From Spirabiliibacterium falconis (GTDB taxonomy: Bacteria; Pseudomonadota; Gammaproteobacteria; Enterobacterales; Pasteurellaceae): 64,000 nucleotides of DNA. The stretch lies in assembly GCF_014885015.1 (NCBI RefSeq), contig NZ_JABMIJ010000006.1, positions 124,001-188,000 on the forward strand, in the 5' to 3' direction. A model generated the notes under the pieces. That model was not told where the DNA came from, searched no databases, and was given only the letters and a program-made list of their open reading frames with translations. Positions 27,150-38,753 of the stretch are shown piece by piece (position 1 is the stretch's first letter; every line of letters begins with the position of its first letter). The position numbers were made by a program, and so were the translations under genes.

Positions 27150-27989
27150 ATGCGTTGGCGAGGAAGACGAGAAAGTCGCAATATTGATGACAGACGTGGA
27201 CAAGGTGGTGGCTTTATCGGTGGGGGTAAAGGCGGCATTGTTGGGCTGATTATTGTATTGGTGGGGGCGTATTATGGTGTGGATCTTTCAGGGCTAGTAA
27301 GCGGTTTTGATAGTGAACAGCCACCGTCAGCCCAGTACACACCAACAGCACAAGAGCAAGAACTGGCACAGTTTTCAAAAGTTGTGCTGGCGGACACCGA
27401 AGATGTATGGGGTGGCTATTTTCGCCAATTAGGGCAACGTTATAGCCCGCCAACGATGGTGCTTTACACGCGCGCCACATCGACGGCATGCGGTACTGGG
27501 CAGGCAGCAATGGGGCCGTTTTATTGTCCAGAAGATCATCGTGTTTATCTGGATTTGTCATTTTATCAAGATATGCAACACAAATTGAAAGCGTCTGGCG
27601 ATGCCGCATTTGCCTATGTGATTGCACACGAGGTCGGGCATCACGTACAAAATTTGCTTGGTATTTTACCTAAAGCGCATCAAGCGATGCAACGCAGTGC
27701 TAGCCAAGCGGCAGCAAATCAGATCTCGGTTAAACTGGAGTTACAAGCGGATTGCTTTGCAGGGGTATGGGGGCATTATGCCAACCAACAAGGCATTATG
27801 GAGCCTGGCGATTTAGAAGAGGCTATGAATGCTGCCCAAGCCGTAGGTGATGATCGCTTGCAAAAACAACATCAAGGTTATGTTGTGCCAGACAGTTTCA
27901 CCCATGGCAGTGCTAAGCAGCGTATGTATTGGTTAAAACGCGGACTGGAACATGGCGATATTCGCCAATGTAATACATTTGATGAGTAA
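27150..27989 (+). CDS. YpfJ-type neutral zinc metallopeptidase
   Basis: This 279-residue protein belongs to the putative neutral zinc metallopeptidase family (Zn_peptidase, E. coli YpfJ). It has a basic, glycine-rich N-terminus, one membrane helix at about residues 28-45 and an extracytoplasmic domain containing HEVGHHVQ (residues 160-167), a textbook HExxH zinc site, with the downstream third ligand probably in [15 protein letters not shown]. The conserved [23 protein letters not shown] also matches the family. No substrate is established. It follows the pseudouridine synthase by 11 bases and is likely cotranscribed; an uptake-signal hairpin closes the unit. Confidence 0.92.
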   Translation: MRWRGRRESRNIDDRRGQGGGFIGGGKGGIVGLIIVLVGAYYGVDLSGLVSGFDSEQPPSAQYTPTAQEQELAQFSKVVLADTEDVWGGYFRQLGQRYSPPTMVLYTRATSTACGTGQAAMGPFYCPEDHRVYLDLSFYQDMQHKLKASGDAAFAYVIAHEVGHHVQNLLGILPKAHQAMQRSASQAAANQISVKLELQADCFAGVWGHYANQQGIMEPGDLEEAMNAAQAVGDDRLQKQHQGYVVPDSFTHGSAKQRMYWLKRGLEHGDIRQCNTFDE

Positions 27990-27999
27990 AAGTAAAAGT

Positions 28000-28025
28000 A
28001 AAAGTGCGGTTCAACCGCACTTTTT
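28000..28025. terminator. Uptake-signal hairpin between the metallopeptidase and ABC exporter genes
   Basis: AAAGTGCGGTT and AACCGCACTTT pair around a single C, followed by Ts. The stem overlaps the stop codon of the convergent ABC gene. It is preceded by three AGTAAA-like units ending in the uptake signal (27984-28004). Confidence 0.7.
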
Positions 28026-29865
28026 AATGATCTTCCGCCAAAAAGCCACCACTTTGATGTGCCCAAAGTTTGGCGTAAACACCATTTCTGGCGAGCAGTT
28101 CACTGTGCGTACCTTGCTCAATAATCTGACCTTGATCCATCACGATAAGCCTGTCCATTGCAGCAATGGTAGAAAGGCGATGGGCGATGGCAATAACCGT
28201 TTTACCTTGCATGAGTTTTTCCAGATTTTCTTGAATGGCAATTTCCACTTCGCTATCAAGTGCACTGGTTGCCTCATCCAGTAAGAGAATCGGCGCATCT
28301 TTCAGCATCACGCGTGCAATTGCAATGCGTTGGCGTTGCCCGCCTGAAAGTTTCACACCACGTTCACCGACATGGGCATCATAACCTGTACGCCCTTGCG
28401 CATCACTTAAATGTGGAATAAAACTGTCTGCAGCGGCTTTTTGGGCGGCTAGATACATCTCTTCGTCACTGGCTTCTGGGCGGCCATAGACAATATTTTC
28501 CCTCACAGAGCGGTGCAACAGTGAGGTATCTTGGGTGACTAAGCCAATTTGTGCGCGTAAACTTTCTTGAGTAACGGCGTTGATATTTTGCCCATCAATG
28601 AGAATTTCACCGCCATTGACATCATAAAAACGCAATAATAAATTGGTTAACGTTGATTTTCCTGCCCCTGAACGCCCCACTAACCCGACTTTTTCGCCAG
28701 GTTTGATGTGTAAATTGAAATGTGAAAGCAAGGTACGATGCGTGTCATAATGAAACGATACATCGTTGAACTGAATATCACCACCTGTTACCACGAGTGG
28801 TTGGGCATTAGGCGCATCCAGTACCGTGTGAGGCTTGCTTAAGGTCGAGATACCATCTTTGACTGTACCAAGATTTTCAAAGAGTCTTGCTGCTTCCCAC
28901 ATCATCCAATGTGAAAGCCCGCTGACGCGTAACGCCATCGCTGTTGCAGCAGCCACTACACCAACATTGACCGCACTTTGATACCATAACCAGATACCAA
29001 TTGCAGCGGTGCTGGCTGCCAGCGATGTGTTTAAAATATGATTGCACACTTCAAGGCGACTGACTAAACGCATCTGAGCATGTACTGTGAGCATAAATGA
29101 TTGCATTGAGGCTTTGGCATATTGCGATTCACGTCGGCCATGGGAAAAGAGTTTTACCGTAGCAATATTCGCATAAGCATCCGTTACACGCCCTGTCATC
29201 AACGAACGTGCGTCTGCTTGCTCGCTTGCCGTTTTGGCAAGGCGAGGGACAAAATAGATCATCATTATACCAAAGAGCACTAACCAGCTTATAAAAGGCA
29301 CAATCAACCAGCCATCGAATTGCAGTAAAATGACCCCACTGGAAATAAAATATACGGCAACGTAAACCACCATATCTGCACAGACCATAACGGTATCACG
29401 CACGGCAAGTGCGGTTTGCATCACTTTAGCGGATACACGTCCTGCAAATTCATCTTGGTAAAAGGCTAAACTTTGCCCCAACATTAAACGGTGAAAATTC
29501 CAGCGTAAACGCATCGGAAACACGCCTTGCAATGTTTGAAAATGGATCATGCTGAGTAAACTTAACCAAATTGGGCTTAAAAGTAGCATAATGCCAATTG
29601 CCCAGAGGCTTGTGCTATGTTCACTTAAGAAAGTTGCTGGCGTTGATTGCCCCAACCAATCCACAAGTAGTCCCATAATTTTAAAGAGCATTGCCTCAAA
29701 TATTCCCATCCCAATATTGAGGATAACTAATGCCAATAGCCACCAACGTAATCCGTTTAAGCCAGACCAAATAAAGGAAAATACGCCACTTTTGGGTGTT
29801 TGAGGCGCACTGTCAGGATAGGGATCAATACGATTTTCAAAAAAAGTAAAAATGCGATTAAACAT
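28024..29865 (-). CDS. ABC-type multidrug/lipid exporter, fused permease and ATPase
   Basis: This 613-residue half-transporter has an N-terminal six-helix exporter domain (about residues 40-330) and a C-terminal ATPase with Walker A GRSGAGKST, signature LSGGQRQRIAIARVML, Walker B ILLLDEATSALD and the switch His in AIAHRLST. It matches the exporter family of MsbA/MdlB type and especially the uncharacterised Haemophilus HI1051-like branch, which starts with a short cytoplasmic FFENxxDPYP segment as here. The transported substrate is unknown; homodimer action is the family rule. It starts in a TAATG overlap with the stop of ttcA, so the two are one transcription unit. Confidence 0.92.
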   Translation of the reverse strand: MFNRIFTFFENRIDPYPDSAPQTPKSGVFSFIWSGLNGLRWWLLALVILNIGMGIFEAMLFKIMGLLVDWLGQSTPATFLSEHSTSLWAIGIMLLLSPIWLSLLSMIHFQTLQGVFPMRLRWNFHRLMLGQSLAFYQDEFAGRVSAKVMQTALAVRDTVMVCADMVVYVAVYFISSGVILLQFDGWLIVPFISWLVLFGIMMIYFVPRLAKTASEQADARSLMTGRVTDAYANIATVKLFSHGRRESQYAKASMQSFMLTVHAQMRLVSRLEVCNHILNTSLAASTAAIGIWLWYQSAVNVGVVAAATAMALRVSGLSHWMMWEAARLFENLGTVKDGISTLSKPHTVLDAPNAQPLVVTGGDIQFNDVSFHYDTHRTLLSHFNLHIKPGEKVGLVGRSGAGKSTLTNLLLRFYDVNGGEILIDGQNINAVTQESLRAQIGLVTQDTSLLHRSVRENIVYGRPEASDEEMYLAAQKAAADSFIPHLSDAQGRTGYDAHVGERGVKLSGGQRQRIAIARVMLKDAPILLLDEATSALDSEVEIAIQENLEKLMQGKTVIAIAHRLSTIAAMDRLIVMDQGQIIEQGTHSELLARNGVYAKLWAHQSGGFLAEDH

Positions 29866-30797
29866 TATTCAACTGCCTTAATGTGAATTTGATTTTGTGT
29901 TGTGTAATCTTCTTGCGCTTCTTCATCGATAAAAGGGGTAAAGTGCGGTTTATCAAAGGCAATGTCGCCTTCGCCTTCAAATTGAGTATCTTGTGTTAGT
30001 GTGGAGAACGGAAACACTGTGGTATCACACAGATGTGACAATGTCACATTTTGCATGGCTCTAAACATACTTTCAAGTCGCCTAGGGTGCGATTTGTCCC
30101 AACGTTGCAGCATTTCTTTCACAACTTGGCGTTGCAAATTAGGCTGTGAACCGCATAGATTGCACGGAATAATTGGAAATTGTTTAATCTCGGCATAGCG
30201 AATAATATCTTTTTCTTTGCAATATGCCAGCGGGCGAATAACGATATGCTTGCCATCATCACTTAATAATTTTGGCGGCATGCTTTCCATTTTTCCACCA
30301 TAAAACATATTTAAAAAAAGTGTTTCTAGCATATCATCACGGTGATGCCCCAGTGCAATTTTCGTTGCCCCTAACTCTGTGGCTGTACGATACAAAATAC
30401 CACGTCGCAGACGTGAACAAAGCGAACATGTGGTTTTACCCTCGGGGATTTTCTCTTTGACAATCCCGTAGGTATTTTCTTCTACGATGCGATATTCAAC
30501 CCCAATGTCTTCTAGATAGCGTGGCAATACCTCTTCAGGAAATCCAGGTTGTTTTTGATCAAGATTCACGGCAATAATATCAAAATGAATCGGGGCATTA
30601 AGACGCAAATTCAGTAAAATATCAAGCAGGGTATAGCTGTCTTTACCACCAGAAAGGCAAACCATCACTTTGTCGCCATTTTCAATCATATTGAAATCAG
30701 CAATTGCATTGCCTACATTGCGACGCAGGCGTTTATGGAGTTTATTGGCATTGTAAGTTTGTTTTTGTTGTTGCTTGGAAGGCATAGTATTTTGCAT
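29865..30797 (-). CDS. ttcA: tRNA 2-thiocytidine(32) synthetase TtcA
   Basis: TtcA adds sulfur to cytidine 32 of several tRNAs with an Fe-S cluster and ATP. The PP-loop motif SGGKDS, the paired cysteines of [10 protein letters not shown], the cysteine in [15 protein letters not shown] and the [20 protein letters not shown] block are all present. Choosing the ATG at 30797 (MQNTMPSK) gives 310 residues, against 311 for E. coli; an ATG 10 codons earlier and one at 30785 are alternatives and none has a strong ribosome site. The C-terminal tail (VEEAQEDY-type, rich in acid residues) is variable in the family. It overlaps the downstream ABC exporter by one base. Confidence 0.96.
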   Translation of the reverse strand: MQNTMPSKQQQKQTYNANKLHKRLRRNVGNAIADFNMIENGDKVMVCLSGGKDSYTLLDILLNLRLNAPIHFDIIAVNLDQKQPGFPEEVLPRYLEDIGVEYRIVEENTYGIVKEKIPEGKTTCSLCSRLRRGILYRTATELGATKIALGHHRDDMLETLFLNMFYGGKMESMPPKLLSDDGKHIVIRPLAYCKEKDIIRYAEIKQFPIIPCNLCGSQPNLQRQVVKEMLQRWDKSHPRRLESMFRAMQNVTLSHLCDTTVFPFSTLTQDTQFEGEGDIAFDKPHFTPFIDEEAQEDYTTQNQIHIKAVE

Positions 30798-30939
30798 AAA
30801 ATAGCCCAAAAGATAAAAATTGCGCATAGGATACTGACTAATCCGCTTTTTGGCTAGTCTTTCCCTTGTTTTTGTCTAGTTTTTACCGCCAAAAGCTCTT
30901 ATAATTTGAGGTTTAAATGATGTTTACTCCGACGATGAG

Positions 30940-32097
30940 ATGATGGCTTTTGTTAACCGCACTTTGGTTTTTTGTGGCGTATTTTTTTGTCTTCCCCCTG
31001 TTTATGCCCAGTATTGTCCAATCTATGCCTCTATTTCAGGCAAGCAGGAGTATGTTGGTGAAATTAAGCAGGGGCAGTCGCTTTTGAATAAAGGGGAAAG
31101 TGCGGATAAGCAGATAATTGCTTTTGGTAATGGGGTGGCATTTACCCCAAAACACTGCGTGGGAAGTGAGCAAAAAGTTAATCATGTGCAAAACGTGACG
31201 GATTATGTCATTACGCATAAAGTCACAACGGTTTATCAAATGCCTGATCTTGCATCGCCTCAACTTGCGTTGCTCAATGCAGGCTTGCGTTATCCCATTG
31301 TGGGAAAGGCACAAGGTGCGTTTTACCCGATCCAATTTGCAGGCAAGCGTGCATTTTTACATAAAAGTGCGGTTGAGCTGGATAACGGCATTCCCGTATT
31401 GACTTATCATCATTTGCTGAAAGAGCAAGAAAATACCCGCTTTCAGCATACATCTACAACAACATCGGTTAGGGCTTTTCGCCACCAGATGCACTTGCTC
31501 AAAGCATTAGGTTATCACACGATTTCTTTGTATGATTTGGAAGGCTATTTACATGCTACGAAAAACCTACCTGCAAAAGCAGTTGTCTTGACATTTGATG
31601 ATGGTTTGGAGTCGGTACATCGTTATGCGTATCCGATTTTGCAACAATTACATATAAAGGCAACTATTTTTATCATTACTTCACGTTTGAAATATACGCC
31701 ACAAAAATGGAATCCTGACCAGTTGCAATTTATTAATCGTCATGATTTGCGCAAAATGCAGTCAGTATTTGATGTGCAAAGCCATACTCATTTTTTACAT
31801 CGCTACGCTAAATTACGTCCTGTTATTTTTCAGCGTAATTACCATAATATCTTTATGGATTTAAAGCGAGCACGCCAAATTTTGCACGGCTTTAATCCGC
31901 ATGCAGATTTTTTAGCATATCCTTTTGGGGCTCATAATGAAACCGCTCGCCGTGCTGCGAAAGCAGCTGGAATTCGTATGGCGTTTACCACTAAAATAGG
32001 CAAAGTGCGGTTTGGTGATGACCCATACCAACTGAAACGGTTGTATCTTTTAAAAAATGATAGCGATGATTATATTATCGAAAAATTGGCACACTAA
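30940..32097 (+). CDS. Exported polysaccharide deacetylase with an SH3-like N-terminal region
   Basis: This 385-residue protein carries a signal peptide (cleavage likely after VYA, about residue 23) and a C-terminal NodB-type carbohydrate esterase 4 domain: YHHLL start near 156, motif 1 TFDDG (218-222, catalytic base and metal Asp), motif 2 SHTHFLH (281-287, metal His), and AYPFGAHNETA later. The region at about 90-147 (VTTVYQMPDLASPQLALLNAGLRYPI and GAFYPIQFAGKRAFLHKSAV) has the strand pattern of a bacterial SH3 domain, which often binds cell wall. The likely role is removal of acetyl groups from peptidoglycan or an exopolysaccharide in the periplasm. It sits alone between ttcA (divergent) and the muk operon and has an uptake signal in its first codons. 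Confidence 0.85.
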   Translation: MMAFVNRTLVFCGVFFCLPPVYAQYCPIYASISGKQEYVGEIKQGQSLLNKGESADKQIIAFGNGVAFTPKHCVGSEQKVNHVQNVTDYVITHKVTTVYQMPDLASPQLALLNAGLRYPIVGKAQGAFYPIQFAGKRAFLHKSAVELDNGIPVLTYHHLLKEQENTRFQHTSTTTSVRAFRHQMHLLKALGYHTISLYDLEGYLHATKNLPAKAVVLTFDDGLESVHRYAYPILQQLHIKATIFIITSRLKYTPQKWNPDQLQFINRHDLRKMQSVFDVQSHTHFLHRYAKLRPVIFQRNYHNIFMDLKRARQILHGFNPHADFLAYPFGAHNETARRAAKAAGIRMAFTTKIGKVRFGDDPYQLKRLYLLKNDSDDYIIEKLAH

Positions 32098-32135
32098 TTT
32101 GGCGATTTTTGGCTGTTGTTGTGTGAAAATTAAGT

Positions 32136-32141
32136 TATAAT
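32136..32141 (+). promoter_or_regulatory. Probable -10 element of the mukFEB promoter
   Basis: TATAAT at 32136-32141 lies 46 bases before the mukF start. The matching -35 region 17 bases upstream (CTGTTG) is weak. Confidence 0.45.
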
Positions 32142-32187
32142 CAAGAACTTTAAAGCATTTTAATTACTATTAATGCGAGTTAATTTT

Positions 32188-33516
32188 ATGACAGAAACAG
32201 CGCAAACCATTCCTGAACTGGTTAACTGGGCAAAACAGCGTGAGTTCTCCCTGCAACTTTCCACCGAGCGTTTAGCATTTTTGCTCGCCATTGCGATTTA
32301 TAATAATGAACGAATTGATGGTGAAATGATCGAACACGATTTAGTTGACCTATTTCGCTTGGTATCGCAACAGTTTGGACAAGCGGAAGAAAGTGTAATT
32401 CAACGTGCGAATAATGCCATTAATGATCTGGTTAAACAACGTTTTTTAAATCGGTTTAGTAGTGAGTTTACGGAAGGATTGTCCATTTATCGCTTAACGC
32501 CATTGGGGGTGGGGATATCGGATTATTATATTCGCCAGCGTGAGTTTTCAACATTACGTTTATCGGTGCAACTTTCCATTGTGGCCGATGAAATTCAACG
32601 TGCATCTAGCGCGGCGGAAGAGAATGGTGATGAATTGCACTGGCGACGGAATGTATATGCGCCATTGAAATACTCCGTGGCAGAGATTTTCGACAGTATT
32701 GATCTTTCACAGCGTATAATGGATGAAAATCAACATGGTATTAAAGAGCAAATTGCGCAGCTTTTAACGCAGGATTGGCAAACCGCACTTTCGAGTTGTG
32801 AGCAGTTGCTTGATGAAACATCGGGTAATTTACGCGAATTACAAGATACCTTAAGTGCGGCAGGTGATAAACTGCAAGCGCAATTATTACGCATTCAAGA
32901 TTGTATCATTGGGCGTGAGGAGCTTGATTTTGTCGCTCAACTTGTCATTAATTTGCAGGCGAAATTAGATCGTATTATCAGTTGGGGGCAACAAGCGATT
33001 GATTTATGGATTGGTTATGATCGCCATGTGCATAAATTTATTCGTACCGCAATTGATATGGATAAAAATCGTGTATTTTCACGTCGTTTGCGTCAGTCCA
33101 TTCACAATTATTTTGATGCGCCATGGTATTTATGGGTTACGCAGGCACAACGTTTGATCGATTTGCGTGACGAAGAGGTGGCATTAAGTGAGGAAGATGC
33201 ACTTGGTGAATTGCCAACTGAGCTGGAATTTGAGTCGTTAAGTGATCTACATGAGCATATTGTGGAGCAGATGCAAACACTGTTAATTAGCTATCGAGAG
33301 AACGAAAAACCTATTGATTTGGGACAAATTCTGCGTGATCAGCTTGCCAAACAACCACTGTCTCGTCATTTTGATGTGGCGCGTATTATTGTTGATCAAG
33401 CGATCAAATTGGGTATGGCAAGTGATGACTTAAGTGCGGTTAAAACGCCGCAGTGGCAAAATATCAATAATTATGGTGCACAAGTGCAAGCACATGTGAT
33501 CGACAAATATAAATAA
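32188..33516 (+). CDS. mukF: Chromosome partition protein MukF
   Basis: MukF is the kleisin of the MukBEF condensin: it dimerises, binds MukE and bridges MukB heads. The start at 32188 ([12 protein letters not shown]) matches the E. coli N-terminus and gives 442 residues; an ATG five codons earlier has no family counterpart. The N-terminal winged-helix dimerisation domain, the long helical middle ([57 protein letters not shown]-type block) and the C-terminal winged helix [16 protein letters not shown] are recognisable. It is the first gene of mukF-mukE-mukB; mukE starts 11 bases later. E. coli smtA, which precedes mukF there, is absent. Confidence 0.96.
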   Translation: MTETAQTIPELVNWAKQREFSLQLSTERLAFLLAIAIYNNERIDGEMIEHDLVDLFRLVSQQFGQAEESVIQRANNAINDLVKQRFLNRFSSEFTEGLSIYRLTPLGVGISDYYIRQREFSTLRLSVQLSIVADEIQRASSAAEENGDELHWRRNVYAPLKYSVAEIFDSIDLSQRIMDENQHGIKEQIAQLLTQDWQTALSSCEQLLDETSGNLRELQDTLSAAGDKLQAQLLRIQDCIIGREELDFVAQLVINLQAKLDRIISWGQQAIDLWIGYDRHVHKFIRTAIDMDKNRVFSRRLRQSIHNYFDAPWYLWVTQAQRLIDLRDEEVALSEEDALGELPTELEFESLSDLHEHIVEQMQTLLISYRENEKPIDLGQILRDQLAKQPLSRHFDVARIIVDQAIKLGMASDDLSAVKTPQWQNINNYGAQVQAHVIDKYK

Positions 33517-33527
33517 GAAGGTTTGTA

Positions 33528-34265
33528 ATGATGAATAGTGAAAACACCCAACAAGATGTAATGCCAGTGAAATTATCACAGGCAATTGCAAATCCTCTTT
33601 TTCCTGCAGTTGATAGCCAATTGCGCTCTGGTAAGCATATTAGCGTTGATGATTTAGATAATCACGCATTTTTAATGGATTTTCAATTTGAACTGGAACA
33701 ATTTTACCGTCGATATAATGTTGAGCTGATTCGTGCACCAGAAGGCTTTTTTTATCTACGGCCTAAAGCTACAACACTTATTTCGCGCAGCGTTTTAACT
33801 GAGCTTGAGATGCTGGTTGGAAAAGTATTGTGTTATTTATATTTAAGCCCAGAACGTTTAGCGCAGCAAGGCATTTTTAGTCATGATGATGTATTTGATG
33901 AACTCGTAAATTTGGCTGATGAAACAAAATTATTAAAAGCCGTTAACCAGCGTTCGTCTGGCTCAGATTTAGACAAACAAAAATTGGCCGAACGCATGCG
34001 AGCTGCTTTAAATCGCTTAAAACGTCTTGGCATGATCACAACCGTTGGCGATCAATATAGCGGTAAATTTGTGATTTCAGAAGCGGTATTTCGTTTCGGA
34101 GCAGAAGTGCGGTCAGGTGATGATCCGTTTGAAGCGCAAGCCCGTTTACTGCGTGATGGTGAGATTGCAACACCAGCATCGCTTGAGCAATTAAAACAAA
34201 GTGAAAATGGCAGCGAGCTTGAAACGTCTGCAAGCAATGATGATCAGGTTGAGGACGAAGAATAA
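33528..34265 (+). CDS. mukE: Chromosome partition protein MukE
   Basis: MukE forms a MukE4-MukF2 assembly with MukF and regulates MukB DNA binding and ATPase activity. The 245-residue protein has the conserved [36 protein letters not shown] block (about 39-76), two winged-helix regions and an acidic, low-complexity tail ending EVEDEE-like. Length is slightly longer than the E. coli protein (about 225-234). Its TAA stop shares a base with the mukB ATG, so expression is coupled to mukB. The alternative start ATG two codons downstream (33531) is possible. Confidence 0.95.
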   Translation: MMNSENTQQDVMPVKLSQAIANPLFPAVDSQLRSGKHISVDDLDNHAFLMDFQFELEQFYRRYNVELIRAPEGFFYLRPKATTLISRSVLTELEMLVGKVLCYLYLSPERLAQQGIFSHDDVFDELVNLADETKLLKAVNQRSSGSDLDKQKLAERMRAALNRLKRLGMITTVGDQYSGKFVISEAVFRFGAEVRSGDDPFEAQARLLRDGEIATPASLEQLKQSENGSELETSASNDDQVEDEE

Positions 34266-37200
34266 TGGAACAGTTTGAGCAAAAAAGTGACAACGTAACC
34301 GATGAAATGGATCACATTCCATTTGCTGTTGAGCGTGATCTAAAACGGGGTAAATTCCGAGCCTTAACGTTGATTAATTGGAATGGTTTTTTTGCCCGCA
34401 CTTTCGATCTTGACGCGCTGGTCACCACTTTATCAGGCGGCAATGGTGCGGGGAAATCGACAACAATGGCAGGTTTTGTTACCGCCTTAATTCCTGATTT
34501 AACCTTATTGCATTTTCGTAATACGACCGAAGCGGGAGCAAGTGGCGGATCGCGTGATAAAGGCTTGCATGGAAAGCTACGCCCTGGGGTGTGCTATGCC
34601 ACTATTGATGCCCTTAATTCTCGTCAGCAACGCGTACTGGTCGGTGTGCGTCTGCAACAAATTGCAGGACGTGATAAAAAAGTGGATATCAAGCCATTTT
34701 CAGTGCAAGGGCTAAGTTTAGATGTGGATTTGACCGCACTTTTCACTCAGGCCGTGAATGATAAGCAAGCACGGGTGCTCAATTTACAAGAATTAAAAGC
34801 GCGTTGTGATGAGCAAGGTGTGCAATTTAAGCAATACAATTCCGTCACTGACTATCATTCCATGATGTTTGAATTCGGTTTACTGCCAAAACGTCTGCGC
34901 TCAGCGTCTGATCGGAGTAAGTTTTATAAACTGATCGAAGCTTCTCTTTATGGTGGGATTTCCAGTGCGATAACACGCTCATTACGTGATTATTTATTGC
35001 CCGAAAATTTAGGGGTTCGTAAGGCGTTTCAGGATATGGAAGCCGCACTGCGTGAAAATCGAATGACGCTAGAGGCGATTAAAGTTACCCAGTCTGATCG
35101 TGATTTGTTTAAACATTTAATCAATGAATCTACCGCATATGTGGCATCAGATTATATGCGAAATGCGAATGAACGCCGCACGAATATTGATATCGCTTTG
35201 AACTTCCGTCAAGGTCTCTTTAACGCAAAACGCGATCAACTTGCCGCTCAGCAGCGTGTGGTGGAGTATGCCCGCGAAGCACAAGAATTGGCACAGGCTC
35301 AAGAGCGATTAGAAATCGATCATCAAAGTGCGGTTGATCAACTTAATTTGGTGCAAAATGCGGTGCGGCATCAGGAAAAAATTAACCGCTATCAAGAAGA
35401 AGTGCAAAGTCTGCGAGAAAAACTAGAAGAGCAGCAAATGGTTGTGGAAACAGCGGCTGAAGCCGTAGAAGAAGCGCAATTACAACTTGAGCAAAGTGAT
35501 AATGATGTAGAATCCGTGCGTAATCAATTAGCGGATTATCAAGAAGCACTCAATGCTCAACAAACAAAGGCCGTTCAATATCAGCAAGCGCAAAAAGCCA
35601 TGGAACGGGCGCAAACGGTATGTGGTTTGCCAGAGTTATCCTTAAAAAATCTTGATCAATATATTGATGAATTTGATGCGCAAGTAGAGCAACTTACCGA
35701 AAATGTGTTAGCTCTAGAACAGCGTGTCTCGGTAGCCAGTGCAGGGCATAACCAATTTGAAAAAGCCTATGGCATTTTAACAGAAATTATTGGTGAGGTG
35801 ACACGCCAAAATGCTTACGCACAGGCCAAAGCTTTGCTTGATGCCTATCCGCAACAAAGAGCCATGGCACAAAGTGCGGTTTCTATTCGTGGGCGTTTAA
35901 ATGAATTAGAAAATAAATTAATGGCGCAGCAAAGTGCACAGCAAATGCTTGCACAATTTAATCAGCGTAGCCAAATGGATTTGCAAGATGCACAAGCGTT
36001 GGATAATTATTTATTAGAACAGCAAGATTTGGTTGATGAACTGACGAATCATCTGGCGGAAACGGGGGAAACTCGCTCAAGCTTGAAAGAGAAACGTGAG
36101 CAACTTACCGCACTTTATGCAGAGCAAGAGCGTAAAGCACCAGCATGGCTGACAGCACAGTCTGCACTTGAGCGGGTGAGAGAACAAAGTGGTGAAGCAT
36201 TTGCAGATAGTCAAGATGTCATGAACTTTATGCAGTTGCAGCTCGAAAAAGAGCGGGAACTCACCTTTGAACGCGATCAATTACAAGCACATAAAACACA
36301 ACTTGAGCAACAAATTAGCCGTCTCAGCCAGCCAGATGGTTCGGAAGATGCACGCTTAAACGCACTTGCTCAGCGTTTTGATGGCGTATTGCTATCTGAA
36401 CTTTATGACGATGTAGCCCTAGAAGATGCACCGTATTTTTCTGCCCTTTATGGACCTGCACGCCATGCGATTGTGGTGCGCGATCTGGACGCGGTGAAAA
36501 AACAATTATCACATATTGACGACTGTCCAGATGATCTTTATTTGATTGAAGGTGACCCAGCGGCATTTGATGATAATGTTTTCAGTGCACAAGAGCTTGA
36601 TGCTGGGGTTGTAGTGCAAGTTTCTGAACGTGAAGTGCGCTATTCGAAATTCCCTGAGGTTCCGCTCTTTGGACGTGCAGCAAGAGAAAAACGCCTAGAA
36701 GAATTGCAAGAAGAGTTGGTGGATATCAATGAACGTCATGCGCAATTAGCGTTTGATGTGCAAAAATGTCAGCGATTATATCAACATTTAAGCCAATTTG
36801 TGGGGTTACATCTCGCCTTGGCATTTATGCCTGATCCTGAAGCGCAAATGAAAACACTGAGTTCACAACGCGTTGAAATTGACCGTGAAATTGCGCAATT
36901 AAGCACACAAGAACAGCAAATTCGATCACAATTAAATGATGCCAAAGAGCAAGTGCGGTTACTCAATAAGCTGGCACCGCACTTTGCGTTATTGGATGAT
37001 GATGAACTACGTGATCAGGTTGAAGAATACCGTGCCCAATTAATGGAAGCGGAAGATGACGTGCAATATGTACGGCAATATGGCGCATTATTAGCGCAAT
37101 TACAACCGATTGCAAACAGCCTGCAAAGCGATCCACAACAGTTTGAACGTTTACAACACGATTATGAAACCACATTAGCACAACAAAAGCGGGCACAGCA

Positions 37201-38749
37201 GTGTTTATATGCGTTATCAGATGTGTTGCAGCGTAAAGCACATTTTGCCTATGCCGATCAATTAGACAGTGAAGGCTCCACACTCAATCAACAGTTGCGT
37301 GAACGCCTCGAGCAGCTACAAGCTCAACGCCAACAATGGCGTGAAAGTTTGCAGCAAAAACAAAAAACATATAGTGAATACAATCAAGTCAGTATTGCAC
37401 TAAAAAGTTCTCTTGATGCACGCCAGCATATGTTACAAGAGTTGCTATCCGAAATGGATAAAATTGGCGGACATGCCGATGCACAAACTGAACAGCGTGC
37501 ATTAAAGCGGCGTGATGAATTACATCAGCAATTGGCGCAACATCGTCAGCGACATAGCTATCTTGAAAAGCAGATCGCGTTATTAGAAGCAGAGGGCGAA
37601 AATCTCAACCGCACTATACGCAAATTTGAGCGTGATTATCGCACACAACGTGCATTGGTTGTTGGGGCAAAAATGAGCTGGTGCACAGTCTTGCGACTAT
37701 CGCGTAATAGTGATGTGGAAAAACGCTTAAATAAACGTGAGTTAGCGTATATGAGTGCCGATGAACTGCGCTCAATGTCTGATAAAGCATTAGGTGCGTT
37801 GCGTACGGCAGTGGCTGATAATGAGTATCTACGTGATAGCCTACGTCAATCGGAAGATCCGCGTAAGCCAGAAAATAAAGTGCGGTTTTTCATTGATGTT
37901 TATCAACATCTACGGGAACGTATTCGCCAAGATATTATCAAAACTGACGATCCTATTGATGCTATTGAGCAGATGGAAGTTGAGCTATCGCGCCTAACGG
38001 AAGAATTAACAAATCGTGAGCGTAAACTGGCGATCAGTAGTGAAAGTGTTGCTAATATTATGCGCAAGACGATTCAACGTGAGCAAAATCGTATTCGTAT
38101 GCTCAACCAAGGATTGCAGAATATCGCCTTTGGGCAAGTGAAAAGTGTACGTTTGGTTGTGAATATTCGCGATACACACGCCATTTTACTCAATGCGCTT
38201 TCAGGTGAGCAGGAGGAGTATCAAGACCTGTTTAATAACCAACAAATGACCTTCTCAGAGGCGTTGGCAAAACTCTACCAGCGAGTGAATCCGCACATTG
38301 ATATGGGGCAGCGTAGCGCACAAACAGTTGGCGAAGAGCTATTAGATTATCGTAATTATCTTGAGCTTGAAGTAGAAGTATTCCGTGGTGCAGACGGCTG
38401 GTTGCGTGCAGAAAGTGGTGCGCTTTCAACAGGGGAAGCGATTGGTACAGGTATGTCGATTTTACTGATGGTGGTGCAAAGTTGGGAAGAAGAATCACGC
38501 CGTATTCGTGCCAAAGATATTTTGCCGTGTCGCTTACTATTCCTTGATGAGGCAGCACGTTTGGATGCTCGTTCGATTTCTACCTTATTCGAATTGTGTG
38601 AACGGCTAGATATGCAATTATTAATTGCTGCACCAGAAAATATCAGTCCAGAGAAGGGCACTACATACAAACTCACCCGTAAAGTGGCGAATAATCACGA
38701 ATACGTACATGTTGTCGGCTTAAAAGGGTTTGGGGCTCGAGAAGAATAG
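34265..38749 (+). CDS. mukB: Chromosome partition protein MukB (SMC-like ATPase)
   Basis: MukB is the SMC-type motor of the bacterial condensin in gammaproteobacteria. The 1,494 residues (E. coli 1,486) show the head-coil-hinge-coil-head plan: Walker [11 protein letters not shown] (residues 57-66), a long Gln/Glu-rich coiled coil (about 240-650), a hinge near 650-800 (around [26 protein letters not shown]), a second coil (about 830-1,200), and the C-terminal head with the signature [17 protein letters not shown] and Walker [12 protein letters not shown]. The ATG overlaps the mukE stop (TAATG). At least eight uptake signals are embedded in the coding sequence, several coding for the coiled coil where residue choice is lenient. 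A DMT transporter gene follows after 4 bases. Confidence 0.98.
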   Translation: MEQFEQKSDNVTDEMDHIPFAVERDLKRGKFRALTLINWNGFFARTFDLDALVTTLSGGNGAGKSTTMAGFVTALIPDLTLLHFRNTTEAGASGGSRDKGLHGKLRPGVCYATIDALNSRQQRVLVGVRLQQIAGRDKKVDIKPFSVQGLSLDVDLTALFTQAVNDKQARVLNLQELKARCDEQGVQFKQYNSVTDYHSMMFEFGLLPKRLRSASDRSKFYKLIEASLYGGISSAITRSLRDYLLPENLGVRKAFQDMEAALRENRMTLEAIKVTQSDRDLFKHLINESTAYVASDYMRNANERRTNIDIALNFRQGLFNAKRDQLAAQQRVVEYAREAQELAQAQERLEIDHQSAVDQLNLVQNAVRHQEKINRYQEEVQSLREKLEEQQMVVETAAEAVEEAQLQLEQSDNDVESVRNQLADYQEALNAQQTKAVQYQQAQKAMERAQTVCGLPELSLKNLDQYIDEFDAQVEQLTENVLALEQRVSVASAGHNQFEKAYGILTEIIGEVTRQNAYAQAKALLDAYPQQRAMAQSAVSIRGRLNELENKLMAQQSAQQMLAQFNQRSQMDLQDAQALDNYLLEQQDLVDELTNHLAETGETRSSLKEKREQLTALYAEQERKAPAWLTAQSALERVREQSGEAFADSQDVMNFMQLQLEKERELTFERDQLQAHKTQLEQQISRLSQPDGSEDARLNALAQRFDGVLLSELYDDVALEDAPYFSALYGPARHAIVVRDLDAVKKQLSHIDDCPDDLYLIEGDPAAFDDNVFSAQELDAGVVVQVSEREVRYSKFPEVPLFGRAAREKRLEELQEELVDINERHAQLAFDVQKCQRLYQHLSQFVGLHLALAFMPDPEAQMKTLSSQRVEIDREIAQLSTQEQQIRSQLNDAKEQVRLLNKLAPHFALLDDDELRDQVEEYRAQLMEAEDDVQYVRQYGALLAQLQPIANSLQSDPQQFERLQHDYETTLAQQKRAQQCLYALSDVLQRKAHFAYADQLDSEGSTLNQQLRERLEQLQAQRQQWRESLQQKQKTYSEYNQVSIALKSSLDARQHMLQELLSEMDKIGGHADAQTEQRALKRRDELHQQLAQHRQRHSYLEKQIALLEAEGENLNRTIRKFERDYRTQRALVVGAKMSWCTVLRLSRNSDVEKRLNKRELAYMSADELRSMSDKALGALRTAVADNEYLRDSLRQSEDPRKPENKVRFFIDVYQHLRERIRQDIIKTDDPIDAIEQMEVELSRLTEELTNRERKLAISSESVANIMRKTIQREQNRIRMLNQGLQNIAFGQVKSVRLVVNIRDTHAILLNALSGEQEEYQDLFNNQQMTFSEALAKLYQRVNPHIDMGQRSAQTVGEELLDYRNYLELEVEVFRGADGWLRAESGALSTGEAIGTGMSILLMVVQSWEEESRRIRAKDILPCRLLFLDEAARLDARSISTLFELCERLDMQLLIAAPENISPEKGTTYKLTRKVANNHEYVHVVGLKGFGAREE

Positions 38750-38753
38750 TCTT

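Noticed and set aside
27984-28004. Short AGTAAA tandem repeat, possible repeat array
   Set aside because: Only three imperfect hexamers leading into an uptake signal; no spacers, not CRISPR and too short for a phase-variable tract inside a gene.
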